Below, piece by piece: positions 33,181 to 44,358 of a DNA stretch of 64,000 nt. How positions within the stretch are numbered: the stretch's first letter is position 1; each line of letters opens with the position of its first letter. The notes below the pieces were generated by a model. That model saw only the letters and a program-made list of their open reading frames with translations, had not been told where the DNA came from and did no database searches. This stretch comes from Mytilus californianus (Eukaryota; Mollusca; Bivalvia; Mytilida; Mytilidae). The position numbers were made by a program, and so were the translations under genes. The stretch lies in the NCBI RefSeq assembly GCF_021869535.1, contig NW_026262581.1, positions 101,449,771 through 101,513,770 on the forward strand, read 5' to 3'.

Positions 33181-34300
33181 TTGTTTCATCTGCGCTTGCG
33201 TATACGAGACATGTATTAGTTTTGTATTGTCTTTATTTGTTTCCATAAAAAATTGGGTTGCGCATTTTACAAACGAAGCACGAAATATTACGGGTGTATA
33301 TTCTGAACACAATCTTGATATACGGATGTCTATTGTTGCCAAGAAGTAGTGACAACACTGTGTCTAAACTATCACAGCAAATACTGTTTCGAATCGATAG
33401 TATCTTATATCCAGTACGGTGACGAAAAGACAAATCCATTGTAGGATTTCTGTTTACTTATTTGTTATTTTTATGAAATTGTAGAAAGACACATGTTACT
33501 ATTAGCGATGGTGATATGTAAAATGTTCTACAACCGTTCTAGATTAATGTAGCATAAAGTAAATATGCATGGCAAAATGTTGAAAATAGTGGCCCTTACC
33601 TTGATTTTGTTTTCTCATTAAATGGATTTGTATCTGTCTGTTAGTGGTCAATAACCGTTCTGGATATTAGATACTATCGAGTCGAAACATTTTTTGCCGC
33701 GGTAGTTAAGAAACAATGGAAAATGGTTGTTTTAACCTAGAATAAACATCGAAATTTACAGGTAAATTCGACTTCAACAGACGAGAATGGCCTGTCTTGC
33801 TTTATCATTTTTATGACTTTTTATTCCACAACAAATTGTATACGAATCATTTTGAAAACATAGTTAAGACCCCCCCCCCCCCCCCCGTAATAACACAGCT
33901 AGGCTTCAATATTTTGTATACATGTGCATCTTAAGAAGATAAGTTGTTAACTTGGGATATAGAAATATGGTCACCTTGGCTCCTCCGTCAGGCGGTAAAA
34001 CCCATACTGAGGAGGAGGAATCCGTTTGACAGTGCGGTATATATTGATAATAATAAACAACCAAATCCGGTCGAAATAGGTATATTTAATCAAAGCCCTT
34101 ATGGAGGAGAGTTCCAAACAATCTGCACACTAATGCATCAACTCTCTTATGTTTTTTGTTGCAATGATAAATTTCTTTTGCTTCTGGCAGCCCAAATTTC
34201 CTGCATTTCCCGGTCGACCCACTCTATCGATCCTAAATATTCGATTTATTGTTACTTAGTTACCTAAATGTACCTAAATTGCACATATGCTTAACAACAC
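33181..34300. other. Intergenic, no gene seen
   Basis: It includes a C homopolymer near 33871-33886. Open stretches here have no recognisable family. About 33930-34180 may be further decayed retroelement sequence. Confidence 0.4.
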
Positions 34301-34309
34301 ATTCGTTAG

Positions 34310-34965
34310 AAAACAAATAACTGATGGTCTGTTTTAACTTCACAACAAAAGAGATGATTTCAGCTTCCCAATTGTGTACCATTTCTATGAAGCAACTTTC
34401 CAGCAGCGCCTGCATATGGAGTATATATCTCCCAGCTGATATGATAGTCCAGGGCTTGCGTTACTTATCATGATTTCCTTGATAGAGGGTTGCTTCTCGC
34501 AAGGAAGCTATTAAACCAAGAGTTCAAAGTGGTGAAGTTGAAATCATCCCTTCAGAAATTTTACGAACGCAATCACGAGTTGGTTGACCGTTACGGAATA
34601 TCTAGTTCACATATATGTTTCAATCGTCGTAAGCACAATCCCGCTCTCCTTTTACCCGAATGTGGCCTACCGAATTAGACTTATTACCGGGTTTGTACTT
34701 ACATGAGCAACACGACGGGTGCCACATGTGGAGCAGGATCATTCTGCTTACCCTTACGGAGCACATGAGATCACCCTTGGTTTTTGGTGGGGTTCGTGTT
34801 GCTCAGTCTTAAGTTTTCTATGTTGTGTTTTTTATACTGTTGTTTGTCTTTTGGTGTTTTTATTTTTTTGCCATGGCGTTGTCAGAATATTTTCAGCTTA
34901 TGAGTTTGAATTTCTCTTTGATATCTTTCGCCTCTCTTTAACTTGTCTACGTTTTAGAACTATTT
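34310..34965 (+). pseudogene. Decayed reverse-transcriptase element, C-terminus plus type A tail
   Basis: In broken frames, 34340-34480 reads KRDDFSFPIV-like sequence. 34490-34678 is an open LLARKLLNQEFKVVKLKSSL segment that parallels residues of the RT frame at 35436-36185 (KLLSQGFRYHKLLKIFTKFF). The type A tail follows (ATGAGCAACACGACGGGTGC, CACATGTGGAGCAGGATC, TTGCTCAGTCTTAAGTTTTC, ending near TTCGCCTCTC). It is truncated and frameshifted, with no catalytic region. Confidence 0.7.
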
Positions 34966-35435
34966 GACAATCGTCAATCCGTATTGTTAATTTTGTAAGA
35001 AACGGAGGCATTTGACATATTGGAATTACTCATTTTCATAAGGTGACTTTTAATGGAAGTAGATTTTACTTTTTTCACTTCATACTCCATCTGTTGATAT
35101 AAACTGTGACCGTTTCATGTATAACTAGAAAAAGAAAAATTGTTTAAGTCTCTAAGAAAACCTGTAAGATTTGCGTTGTTTTTGTTTTTTGCAAAATTGG
35201 TGCAAGTTTGGTACTCGGTGCAATATGGGTACTATGACGTTAGCATTTATACGTTCAGAAATTATCGGATTTTAAAACTTATTTTTCTACTCTCTACACT
35301 TCACTTCCACACAATCTTATCAAGAAAAGTTTTCATATTTAATTAAAAGGTCTTTTGAAAAATCTCATTGCAACCTTATTTGCTGTAACTCATTGAAAGC
35401 CTTTTCTGTAACGAAAAAGGAAAGTATGCTAAGAT

Positions 35436-36185
35436 ATGATTGAAAATTTAACTTTTCTCCTGGACAACATATATGTACAAATCGGCGATAAAGTGTATCG
35501 ACAGATAGTATGTATTCCTATGGGCACTAATTGCGCCCCTTTAATAGCAGATTTATTCCTGTATTGCTATGAATCTCAGTTTATGACCAAACTCAGTAAA
35601 GACACGTCATTGTTACATTTGGTTGACACATTCAACAATAACTACCGTTATCTTGATGATATTTTTTCGTTTAATAATTCAGAGTTCTCTACATATACTA
35701 CCGAAATTTACCCAAAGGAACTTACTTTAAATAAATCTAACATAAACAGCAGTAGTTGTCCTTTTCTAGATTTAGACATTTCAATTTCTAAAGGGAAACT
35801 CCACACTAAAATTTACGACAAAAGAGACGATTTTTCATTCCCTATTGTTAATTTTCATTTTTTAGACGGCGATGTTCCTTTGGCTCCATCATACCGTGTT
35901 TATATATCCCAACTCGTTCGTTATGCCCGCGTGTGTAGTGATGTCATAGATTTTAACGAACGTAATCAATGCATCACTGGTAAATTATTAAGTCAGGGCT
36001 TTCGTTATCATAAATTACTTAAAATATTTACTAAATTCTTTAATAGATACAAAGATTTGATAAGTAAATTTGGTTGTACCTGTAGAAAACTTATTAAAAA
36101 CGGTATTTCACATCCTAAATTTTACGGTAATATTGTACTAAAAGCGCGGAAATCACTACGTGATCTGTGTAAATGTAAGAGATAA
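35436..36185 (+). pseudogene. Reverse transcriptase, C-terminal 249 residues of a retroelement
   Basis: The frame has the RT motif PMGTNCAPLIADLFLYCYE (about residues 28-46) and the catalytic YLDD (about 72-75, in NNYRYLDDIFSF). KRDDFSFPIVNFHF, YGVYISQLVRYAR-like and KLLSQGFRYHKLLKIFTKFF blocks follow. Both active-site aspartates of motif C are present. The N-terminal fingers, motif A and any nuclease domain lie upstream and are missing: 35380-35435 still reads SLFCNEKGKYAK in a shifted frame. The RT type is uncertain. It resembles an abundant invertebrate group I would place near Penelope-like elements, but only a phylogeny would settle that. Not mobile as it stands. Confidence 0.75.
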
Positions 36186-37340
36186 ATTTGTACTGGTAAA
36201 ATATGTCCGGGCGGACACATATTACTAGTATAAAAAGTCCATGGTTACAGAATTTACTAGTATTTTTAGTCCGATGTTAGTAATTTATGTCCCCAGACTA
36301 ATTTTCCTAGGAATTCAAGTCCATGTCATTAATATTCCTAGGTAAAAAAAGTCCATGTCCTTTTTTTTAAAGGAAAAATATTAATGAGTCAAATCATTTA
36401 CATTTAAACAATATTGGAAATTTAAATGTTAAATTTAATATTGTTTAAGAGTTGTGTATTTATATTTTTAATACAATTCATGTCCCCAGACTAATTTTCC
36501 TAGGAAATCATGTCAATGTCATTAATATTCATAGGTAAAAACGTCCATGCCCTTTATTTCAAAAGGTAAATATAAATGTTATGTTTTAATATTGTTTAAG
36601 AGTTGTGTATCAATTTTTTTAATATAATGTTTGTCCCCAGACTAATTTTCATAGGAAATCATATCCATGTCATTAATATTCCTAGGTAAAAACGTCCATG
36701 CCCTTTATTTTAAAAGGAAAATTTGAATGAAACAAATTATTTACATGTAAACAATGGAAATTCAATTTATATGTTTTAATATTGTTAAAGAGTTGTGCAT
36801 TAATATTTTAATAAAATTTATGTCCCCAGACTAATTTTCCTAGGAAATCATGTCCATGTTATTAATATTCCTAGGTAAAAATGTCCATTCCCTTTATTTT
36901 GAAAGTTAAATTTAAATGCTATGTTTTAATATTGTTTTAGAGTTGTGTATTAATATTTTAATGAAATTTATGTCCCTAGACTAATTTTCCTAGGACATCA
37001 TGTCCATGACATTAACATGCCTAGGTTATAACATCCAACCATGTCCTTTATTTCAATAAGAAAAAAATTAATGAAACTTTCCAATCTTAACTAAGAAAAT
37101 ATGTTGGTTTTTTTTTATTTTCAATAATTTTTATAATATAATAAAAATCACTAGAAAAACAAGTCTTAGGACAATTTTTCCTAGGAAAATAAGTACCAAA
37201 CATATTTTACTAGCTATGGACTTATTTAACTAGGAAAATTTGTCCTGGGACTTAAATTCCCAGTAAAATAATGGTCATGGACTTGATTAACTAGGAAAAA
37301 AAGTCTGGCGGACAAATTTTACTACCGGACCAAATTTACT
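36184..37340. mobile_element. Satellite-like fold-back element inserted in the RT element
   Basis: The left end AAATTTGTACTGGTAAAATA with TGTCCGGGCGGAC is mirrored by the right end GGCGGACAAATTTTACTACC with GGACCAAATTT. Inside are tandem units beginning TGTCCCCAGACTAATTTTCC at about 36288, 36481, 36632, 36821 and 36971, so spacing alternates at about 190 and 150 bp. Each unit carries CCTAGG palindromes and GTCCATG words. AAATTT on both sides may be the target duplication. Confidence 0.75.
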
Positions 37341-38639
37341 GTTACATAAACTCATCGAATCTTTAAACAAACTTATTAGTAAAGGTTATCTTGTTAATGT
37401 TGTAATAAGATCTTTGAATATTGTTTACATTGGCACAAATATGGATTTTGTCATCAACAAATTAAAACATAACTAAATGTGTATTCTTTTTTTAGAATGT
37501 TTTTTGGGGATTTATAAATACGCATCCACGTTTATTTTTCTATATAGAGATTGCTTTATTTATATATAGCATGATACATATTTATTATAAGGTTAAATCC
37601 TAACTATCCTACTGCCTGTCGATACTTTTATTTTGGCATTGCACAAGTCATGTCTTCTTTGACTGTCTATGACGTTAAAATACTAAGTCCCTAGGATGTG
37701 TTTTAATTGATTTTAGTCTTTGATGCATAATTTTTTTATTATTAATTGTTTTTTTTTAAATAGCTTTCAGTAACTGCGAGTACTCTCAAATCGTACTCTC
37801 GTGTTAATTTGATCGTTGACACAATTTGTAATGCATTTTTGTTATTCAATTTTTACTTATTTCTCGCTATTTTTAATATGTACCACCTTTGAAAAGTAAT
37901 TGGTATATTGATAAATTTTCACTTCTGTATTCGTACTATGAACAATAAAGTTATTCATTTTGTAAAAAATATTTCCGTACTCCTAACAACAAAATTATCA
38001 CATTTAAATTTATCTGTGTACGTTATTTTATTTAACGCCATTTTGTCCCAGGTTATAGTTGTTTTCTTGACATTGTTTTACATCCCCTTTTTTCATTAAT
38101 ATTGTATTTATATTGTGTCATAGATCAAATTTATTCGTTCAATGTATGTTTACTTGTTTTTGTTAATATGTCTTTTTGATCGAGTTCAGCCATTTCAATT
38201 GATATTTTATAGTGTGTCTTTCTGTGTTGTAATGTTGCACTACTGTTTCAGGATAGGGTGAAGGTTAATTAGCGCCTGTTAAAACGTTTAAACCCGCTAC
38301 ATTTGTTTGCACCTGTCCTAAGTCACGAACCTGTTGGTCAGTGGTTGTCGTTTGTTGATGTGGTTCATAAGTGTTTCTCGTTTCTCGTTTTTTTATATAG
38401 ATCAGACTGTTGGTTTTCCTGTTTGAAATGTTTTACACTAGTCATTTTGGGGCCCTTTATAGCTTGCTGCTCGTTGTCATCCAAGGCTCCGTGTTGAAAG
38501 CCGTACTTTGACCTATAATTGTTAACTTTTTACACATTGTGACTTGGATGGAGTGTTGTCTCATTGGCACTCATACCACATTTTCTTATTTCTATATTAT
38601 GAGAAAATCCATATCACCTGAGTTCATTCCTTGTTTATA

Positions 38640-39074
38640 TGATAGTTCGTTTTTCAAAGGTTTTATTTTAAGCAAATTATTTTTCAGGCTCAAAGAAGTT
38701 GCAAGGAATATAAATGTGAGATATTAATTAACCAATCAAAACCAACAAGCGATTTACCGGAACCTGAAACTAAAGGCATATTTGTAATAAAAGAGAATGA
38801 CTGTGTAATTTACGTTGGCCAATCACAGGATTGCATGAGAGAGCGGCTTCTAAGTCATTTATCTGGTTACGATTCGCAGGATATTGGAGAACATTTGAAA
38901 AATATAGATAAAGAAGAAAAGGAAAGGTCTATATCGATATCTTGGGTTGAAATTGAAAAACCTAGATTTGAAGAGCACCATTATTTAAAATGTATTGAAA
39001 GGCGTCAAGCGATATGGCCAAGATTCAACCGGAAACGTGGGAGACCAAAGAAGAATTCCGTATCATATATGTAA
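38640..39074 (+). CDS. GIY-YIG nuclease-like protein with AT-hook-like tail, partial gene model
   Basis: An open frame (stops bounded at 38643-38645 and 39072-39074) encodes TKGIFVIKENDCVIYVGQSQ followed by DCMRERLLSHLSG. The two short strands (GIF and YVG) and the arginine in the following helix match the GIY-YIG fold, with Phe and Val variants at the signature positions. The glutamate normally in the later helix may be supplied by the EEHHYL segment. The tail NRKRGRPKKN contains the AT-hook core RGRP. A strong acceptor (TTATTTTTCAG, ending 38687) suggests that the coding exon starts at 38688 and an upstream exon supplies the start; otherwise the first ATG is 38835, inside the domain. It lies between two RT-element tails. 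It could be a mobile-element endonuclease (Penelope-like elements carry GIY-YIG) or a host-type small nuclease. Confidence 0.5.
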
Positions 39075-39369
39075 CTTATAGTTTATTATGATTTGATTTA
39101 GTTTCTTTCGACCACATAGAATTGTGAATAGGTCCTATCAAGTTTCACAAAAGGAACAAAGTCAAACTCAATTTTAGCTAATTGTTGAATGCCAGTGTGA
39201 TTAAAAATACTATACCTTTATTAAACAAAAAACTGATATTGTTATAAATGAGATCAAGAACCATATTTTTTAAACATACTAGATATATTGAATATTATAA
39301 GAATAATAGCATGATTTTGCTTTTCATTAAATTAATTGTTCTCTAATGAGTACAAATAATCATTTGTTG

Positions 39370-39718
39370 TTGTTGTCAAAAAGGACTTAGTGTGTGAAAG
39401 TGTTTGTTTAATCGCCACATTCTTTAAGTGCCCGTCCCAAGTCAGGAGCCTATAGTTCAGTGGTTGTCGTTGGTTCATTTCTGTCATATTTGTTTTTCGT
39501 AAATTGTTTTGTTATTAATTAGGCTGTTAGTTTTCTCAATTGAATTGTTTCATATTTTTTCATGTCGGGGCCTTTTATAGCCGACTATACGAAATGGGGT
39601 TTTCTCATTGTTGAAGGCCGTACGGTTGCCTATAATTGCTTACATCCACTTCATTTGAACTTTGGTGGATATGTGTCTCATTGGCAATCATACATCTCCT
39701 TATTTTTATATAATGTAT
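39370..39718 (+). repeat. RT-element tail, type B
   Basis: CCCGTCCCAAGTCAGGAGCC, GTTCAGTGGTTGTCGTTGG, GTCGGGGCCTTTTATAGCC, GAAGGCCGTACGGTTGCC and GTCTCATTGGCAATCATACA follow the order of a complete tail. It may mark the 3' end of an element whose 5' part would include the GIY-YIG frame. Confidence 0.7.
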
Positions 39719-40295
39719 AATAACATATAATAAATACAGATGATAATATTAGTCTTTTTTTTATTCAAAAGCTATGCATTTTATAGAATTTACATAATTA
39801 TACAAAATTAATATCGTCAGTGATTAATATGTACACATGTTTTATAATTACGAACACATTTGAATCATTGAATCATCCGCGGAGAAGGACAACAAATAAT
39901 ATAAATAATGAAATACGAACATAATATTATGAATTTCGAATCTTATACGCTATATAAAGGTAATTACCTAAATTATTAAGCTCTTTGGTCTTATGACCAG
40001 ACAATGATTGTTTTAATTTATAACAAGATGTTGTGTTTTTTTTTTTTCAAATATAATGGTTTTATATATTTTTTTCTTATTTCAAAATATTTGTCACATA
40101 TACTTGTATATAAAGGTATTCATCTTCAATCAGATGTTTATCACACATACTACCATATTTGCGTTCTCGTTCAACGTTAAATCTACTGGTTTCCATGTTA
40201 AGACAGCGTGCATACAATCTATATATTCAAGTATATGGCTTATACATATAGAGATACATAAAACGGAGAAAACACATACAAAAACCATTTTGGAA
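39719..40295. other. No gene seen
   Basis: AT-rich flank of the following non-LTR element. Nothing supportable. Confidence 0.4.
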
Positions 40296-42762
40296 TGTTG
40301 AGTTAAGAGAGCTACTTTCTAAAGTTAACCGATCTGAAAAGGATTACCTTAAATATAAAGGGTGTAAACGGACGCGGGATTTTCTCATAAGCATTTTTAT
40401 CGAAAATAGAAAACAATTTGACAAACGATTACGGCAGTGTGAACGCACTCATCAGGCGTCGACACGTGACAGAATTAAGACTTTACATGACTCAAACCCG
40501 AAGTAATTTAGGAGAGAAATTGATAAGCTAGGGCCGCAAAAGCATGGACCAGATATTGATAGTGTATGTATGGAGGATGAAAGCTTTTCTACAGATCAGG
40601 AAACAATTCTCAAAAGATGGAAAAGCGGATATTACAAACTATATAAATTAGACACTACACTGGTAGACGATACATAATTCATTGACATTTTAAGCGAACG
40701 TAATGAACAATTGGAGCGCGAATACGAGAGTGTAACGGATGAAGCGCCCGAACTTTTCAATGAAGATATTTCAATTGAGGAAACAGAAGAAGCAATGAGA
40801 CTAGTCAAACTAGGAAAAGCGGTAGGTGTTGACAATTTAAAACGAAATTTCTGTGTAATAAAATTTTGACTGTCCCGTTACAAAAGTTATTTGATATGCG
40901 CTTCACTCATGGTACAGTTCCTTCACCTTGGTGCCAGAGTATTATTCATCCCATATTAAAAGATGGAAAGGACTACCGTAATCCACTAGGATATCGTGGT
41001 ATAAGCTTAATGTCAACTGTTACCAAAATATTTAGCTCTATCCTAAATCACAGACTTACCTCTTATTTTGAGCGGAATAACATACTCTGTAACGAACAGA
41101 ATGGATTAAGAAAAATGAGATCCTGTTAAGACCACATTTATACACTGGCATATACTTGTTAAAACGGGTGTTTATGGAAATATGCTGAGAACGATCCAAA
41201 GGATGTATACAAACTTACAAAGCTATCGTTGACTTAACGGTAATCTAACAGGTTGGTTTTCTGTCGAAACTGGTGTTCGTCAAGGAGATAATTTGGCTCC
41301 CACATTATTCGCACTCTTCATCAACGACTTGACTACAGATATAAATTTTTTGAATTGTGGAAATGTCTAGATATTGACTTTGAAATCAGTACATTACCTT
41401 ATGCTGACGATATCGTGCTTATGTCGGATACAGAAAAAGAATGGCAAAAACAATTAACAACACTAAATAAGTGGTCTGTGAAATGGAGCTTGCAAGTAAA
41501 CTGTGACAAAACGAAAGTTATGCACATTAGACAAAAGTCATCTTCGCGCTCAGACACATTATTTAAGATGGGGAACAAAACTATCGAATACACATCAAGT
41601 TATCGATACCTAGGACTTACAATATCGAAAACCCTAGAATATAACGAGTGCGTGAACGAACTCATCACAGCTAGTAGTAGAGCACTAGGTGCCTTATCAT
41701 CAACATATATTCTGGTATAAATGGCTTTGATTACGAAACATACACCAAATTCTTCGCAAGTACAGTTATCCCAATCATGGACTATGCATCTGGTGTCTGA
41801 GTACGATAATATTGAAAGACTCCAATACAGAGTAATCAGGACATTTATGGGAGTTAGGAAACGTAGTCCGAATCCGGCTATGTGTGGTGATATGGGTTGG
41901 ACTCCTGCATATATCCGTCGCGAGTGTAACATGATAAGACTTTGGCATAGAATAGCAAGTAGATTTCCAAATCGTATTTTCCAATGGGATTCAACATTCT
42001 CAAAAAATCATAGGAAAACATGGTATAACGAGCTAAAATCATTGATGGAAAATGTGAACTTTTGGATTTGTTGAACAATAATTACACAAATGGACTTAGC
42101 GTAAAGTTTATTATTAAGAACTTTTTCTCCGTCAAAAGAATCACAAAAATGGAAACTGGATGTTATGAACATGCCAAAATTGCGAACTTTTAAATGTCTT
42201 GAAACAAACTTTGAAACACAGCAGTTCATAACCACTAATATAACACGACAACAGAGATCGACTTAAGCCAGAATTCGTTGTGGAACTTTTCCAGTGGAAT
42301 TAGAACATGGGCGTTATCGTGGTATCCCATCAAATAGACGTTTTTGCAAAGTTTGTTATGAAAATGTATCCATTGAGGACGAAAAACATTTTTTAGTTCA
42401 ATGTCCATTATGTTTGTATGAAAGAAACAACGCCATTGCTGACTTTCAGCAATGTAACAACATAGACTCTACCGTTCTTTCTGATGACGAAATACTCATT
42501 AAATTGCTTACTACTGACTGTAAACTAGCGTCAAACTATATATTCAATATTTCAAAAGTCCGAGCTCAGTTACTTTCTCATCAATAAATAATCTTGTTTA
42601 AAAATGTTCTTGAAGTATAAATTTAAAATTTTTAATATTAGTAGTTATATAGATTTTAATTGACAGTGCTTCGTAAGCCTTTGAAGGCTGGCTGATTGAC
42701 TTTGTATATATTTATGTAAAAATGATATATAAGGTTGCACTATAAATAAAAAATTAACCTAA
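40296..42762 (+). pseudogene. Dead Jockey-like non-LTR retrotransposon
   Basis: Broken frames in order: the region before RT (40560-40860, with an in-frame TAA, reading SIEETEEAMRLVKLGKAVGV); RT start 40866-41129 (WCQSIIHPILKDGKDYRNPL, YRGISLMSTVTKIFSSILNH); 41140-41354 (GVRQGDNLAPTLFALFINDL); 41355-41720 with the catalytic YADD (about residues 16-19) and YRYLGLTIS; 41721-42074 (GDMGWTPAYIRRECNMIRLW); and the Cys-His C-terminal part 42294-42587. Segments lie in different frames. The piece between 41129 and 41140 lacks the RT motif A region, so the enzyme cannot work. No upstream endonuclease domain was identified. The 3' end carries an A-rich tail region near 42745-42755. Confidence 0.8.
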
Positions 42763-43525
42763 CAATGTTAGAGTAGATTTGATTCTTTAATTCCTCCACG
42801 ATCGGGGCTGGAACCTGTACTTTTCAATTCATACTTCTACGACAATACCGCCTAGCATTGCGCAGACGCCTTATCCCCTCCTCTAACAGTGACTATAGCT
42901 GATAAAAAATCAGCTTTCGTTTCGGGAGGTGTTACCTTCTCGTAGGAATTAAACAGGGCATCTAGACACAATACACAAAGTATTTTTAAGTGTACAGAAA
43001 GGATCATCTACTCATCTCTCCAGTATAATTACAGGATTCTGTTCTATTTTTAGAAGCATACACCCACTGTAAATTTATATATATATGTATGTCTGCCTAT
43101 GTGTAGTGACAACTGTAAATTATACCTTGTCCATCGGATTTCTTATGATTAAGAAATACCAGGCTTTAGAATATTTATAAAGTGCCTAGAAAATCAACCT
43201 AACAATGTTTGAGTAGATTTGACTTTTTACTTCCTCCCCGGCTGGGGCTGGAACCTGTACTTTTCACTTCATACTTCTACGACAATACCGCCTAGCATTG
43301 CGAGACGCCTTATCCCCTCCTCTAACTATAGCTGATAAAAAATCAGCTTTCGTTTTGGCAGGTGTTACCTTCTCGTAGGAATTAAACAAGGACATCTAGA
43401 CGCAATACAAAAAGTATTTTTGAGTGTACAGAAATGATCATCTACATATCTCTTCAGTATAATTACATGATGCTGTTCTATTTTTAGAAGCATACAATCA
43501 CTGTAAATTTATATATATGTATGTC
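42758..43525. repeat. Tandem duplication, unit about 440 bp
   Basis: CCTAACAATGTT at 42758 recurs at 43198. Both copies share GGGGCTGGAACCTGTACTTT, CTACGACAATACCGCCTAGC, CTGATAAAAAATCAGC and GTTCTATTTTTAGAAGC in order, with scattered substitutions and small deletions. The reverse complement contains GGTTCCAGCCC, a weak B-box-like motif, so the unit may be tRNA-related. No coding potential. Confidence 0.85.
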
Positions 43526-43910
43526 TAACGCAATCATAGGTTTGAACGTTGTTTTCAATTTAGACTTGTTTATATATATATATTCCGCAAATTTACAGAT
43601 CTAACATTGTTGGGCTGTTGTTTAGACGAATTATATATATATATATATACAAGTCTAAATTGAAAACAACGTTCAAACCTATGATTGCGTTGGATAAAAA
43701 CCGCAATTTTTATACCTGTGCATGCAAAACAAATTTCTTGTTAGAGGGGTCTAAATACAGCACAAACAACATTTTCCAAAAGACCAAAAAAGTGAAAAAG
43801 TACATTTTAATAAAACGCATTTGACTAACAGGTCGAACAACAAATGTTCTTAAACCCTGCTGACTGCCATTGGCGATTGCCAAATATATATATATATATA
43901 TATAGGCAAC
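43523..43910. repeat. Second locus of the 20990-21428 inverted-repeat family
   Basis: A short inverted pair (AACGCAATCATAGGTTTGAA, mirrored at 43672-43692) surrounds TA microsatellites. Then comes the same centre and right arm as at 21690-21880, ending GCCATTGGCGATTGCCAAAT in a TA run. Confidence 0.8.
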
Positions 43911-44087
43911 AAGTTTACGTAATACATATCTATAAAGTTGACACTTTGGAAACTCATAAAATTATCTTTCATTAAATATTTAGGTGTAACCATACATCTT
44001 GACACTCAGCAGGAAATACTATGTTTCTTTTTTAACAAGCCCAGTTTTGTTTATCATAGGTTTTAAACATGACTTTTCTAACATTTC

Positions 44088-44358
44088 CTGGTAGAAAGAG
44101 AGACAAAGGATACCAAAGGAACATTCAAACTCATAAGTCGAAAATGAAACTGACATGGCAAACAGACAATCAACAGTACACAAAACGCAACATAGAAAAC
44201 CAAAGACTGAGCAACACAAACCCCAACAATAACTAGGGGTGATCTCAGGTGCTCCGGAAGGGTAAGCAGATCCTGCTCGACATGTGGCACCCTTCGTGTT
44301 GCTCGTGTAAGTACAAACCCGGTGATATGTCTTATTCGGTAGGTCACATTTGAGAATA
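44088..44358 (-). repeat. RT-element tail, type A, reverse orientation
   Basis: GGAACATTCAAACTCATAAG, CAAAACGCAACATAGAAAAC, GGTGCTCCGGAAGGGTAAGC and GTGGCACCCTTCGTGTTGCT form the reverse complement of 34680-34960. Confidence 0.8.

Larger units (their letters stand above)
35380..38595 (+). mobile_element. Reverse-transcriptase retroelement, 5'-truncated, split by an insertion
   Basis: This unit consists of the RT frame (35436-36185), the inserted satellite-like element (36184-37340), a short continuation of the RT C-terminus (about 37342-37475, reading HKLIESLNKLISKGYLVNVV in another frame), and a long 3' UTR to about 38595. That UTR includes GGCATTGCACAAGTCATGTC, GTCAGTGGTTGTCGTTTGTT, GGGGCCCTTTATAGCTTGCT and the terminal GTCTCATTGGCACTCATACC. 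The same terminal tail recurs alone at many places in the window. Confidence 0.75.

Noticed and set aside
33871-33886. C homopolymer as a gap or vector scar
   Set aside because: Homopolymers of G or C occur elsewhere here (6700-6730) inside natural elements. There is no other sign of an artefact.
36288-37000. Regularly spaced repeats resembling a CRISPR array
   Set aside because: Eukaryotic context, units of 150-190 bp, conserved spacers and no cas genes. It is a satellite-like element.
43618-43824. 68-codon frame, also seen reversed near 21064-21372
   Set aside because: Shared only because the inverted-repeat family is repeated. Copies differ by indels, and no selection for a frame is evident.
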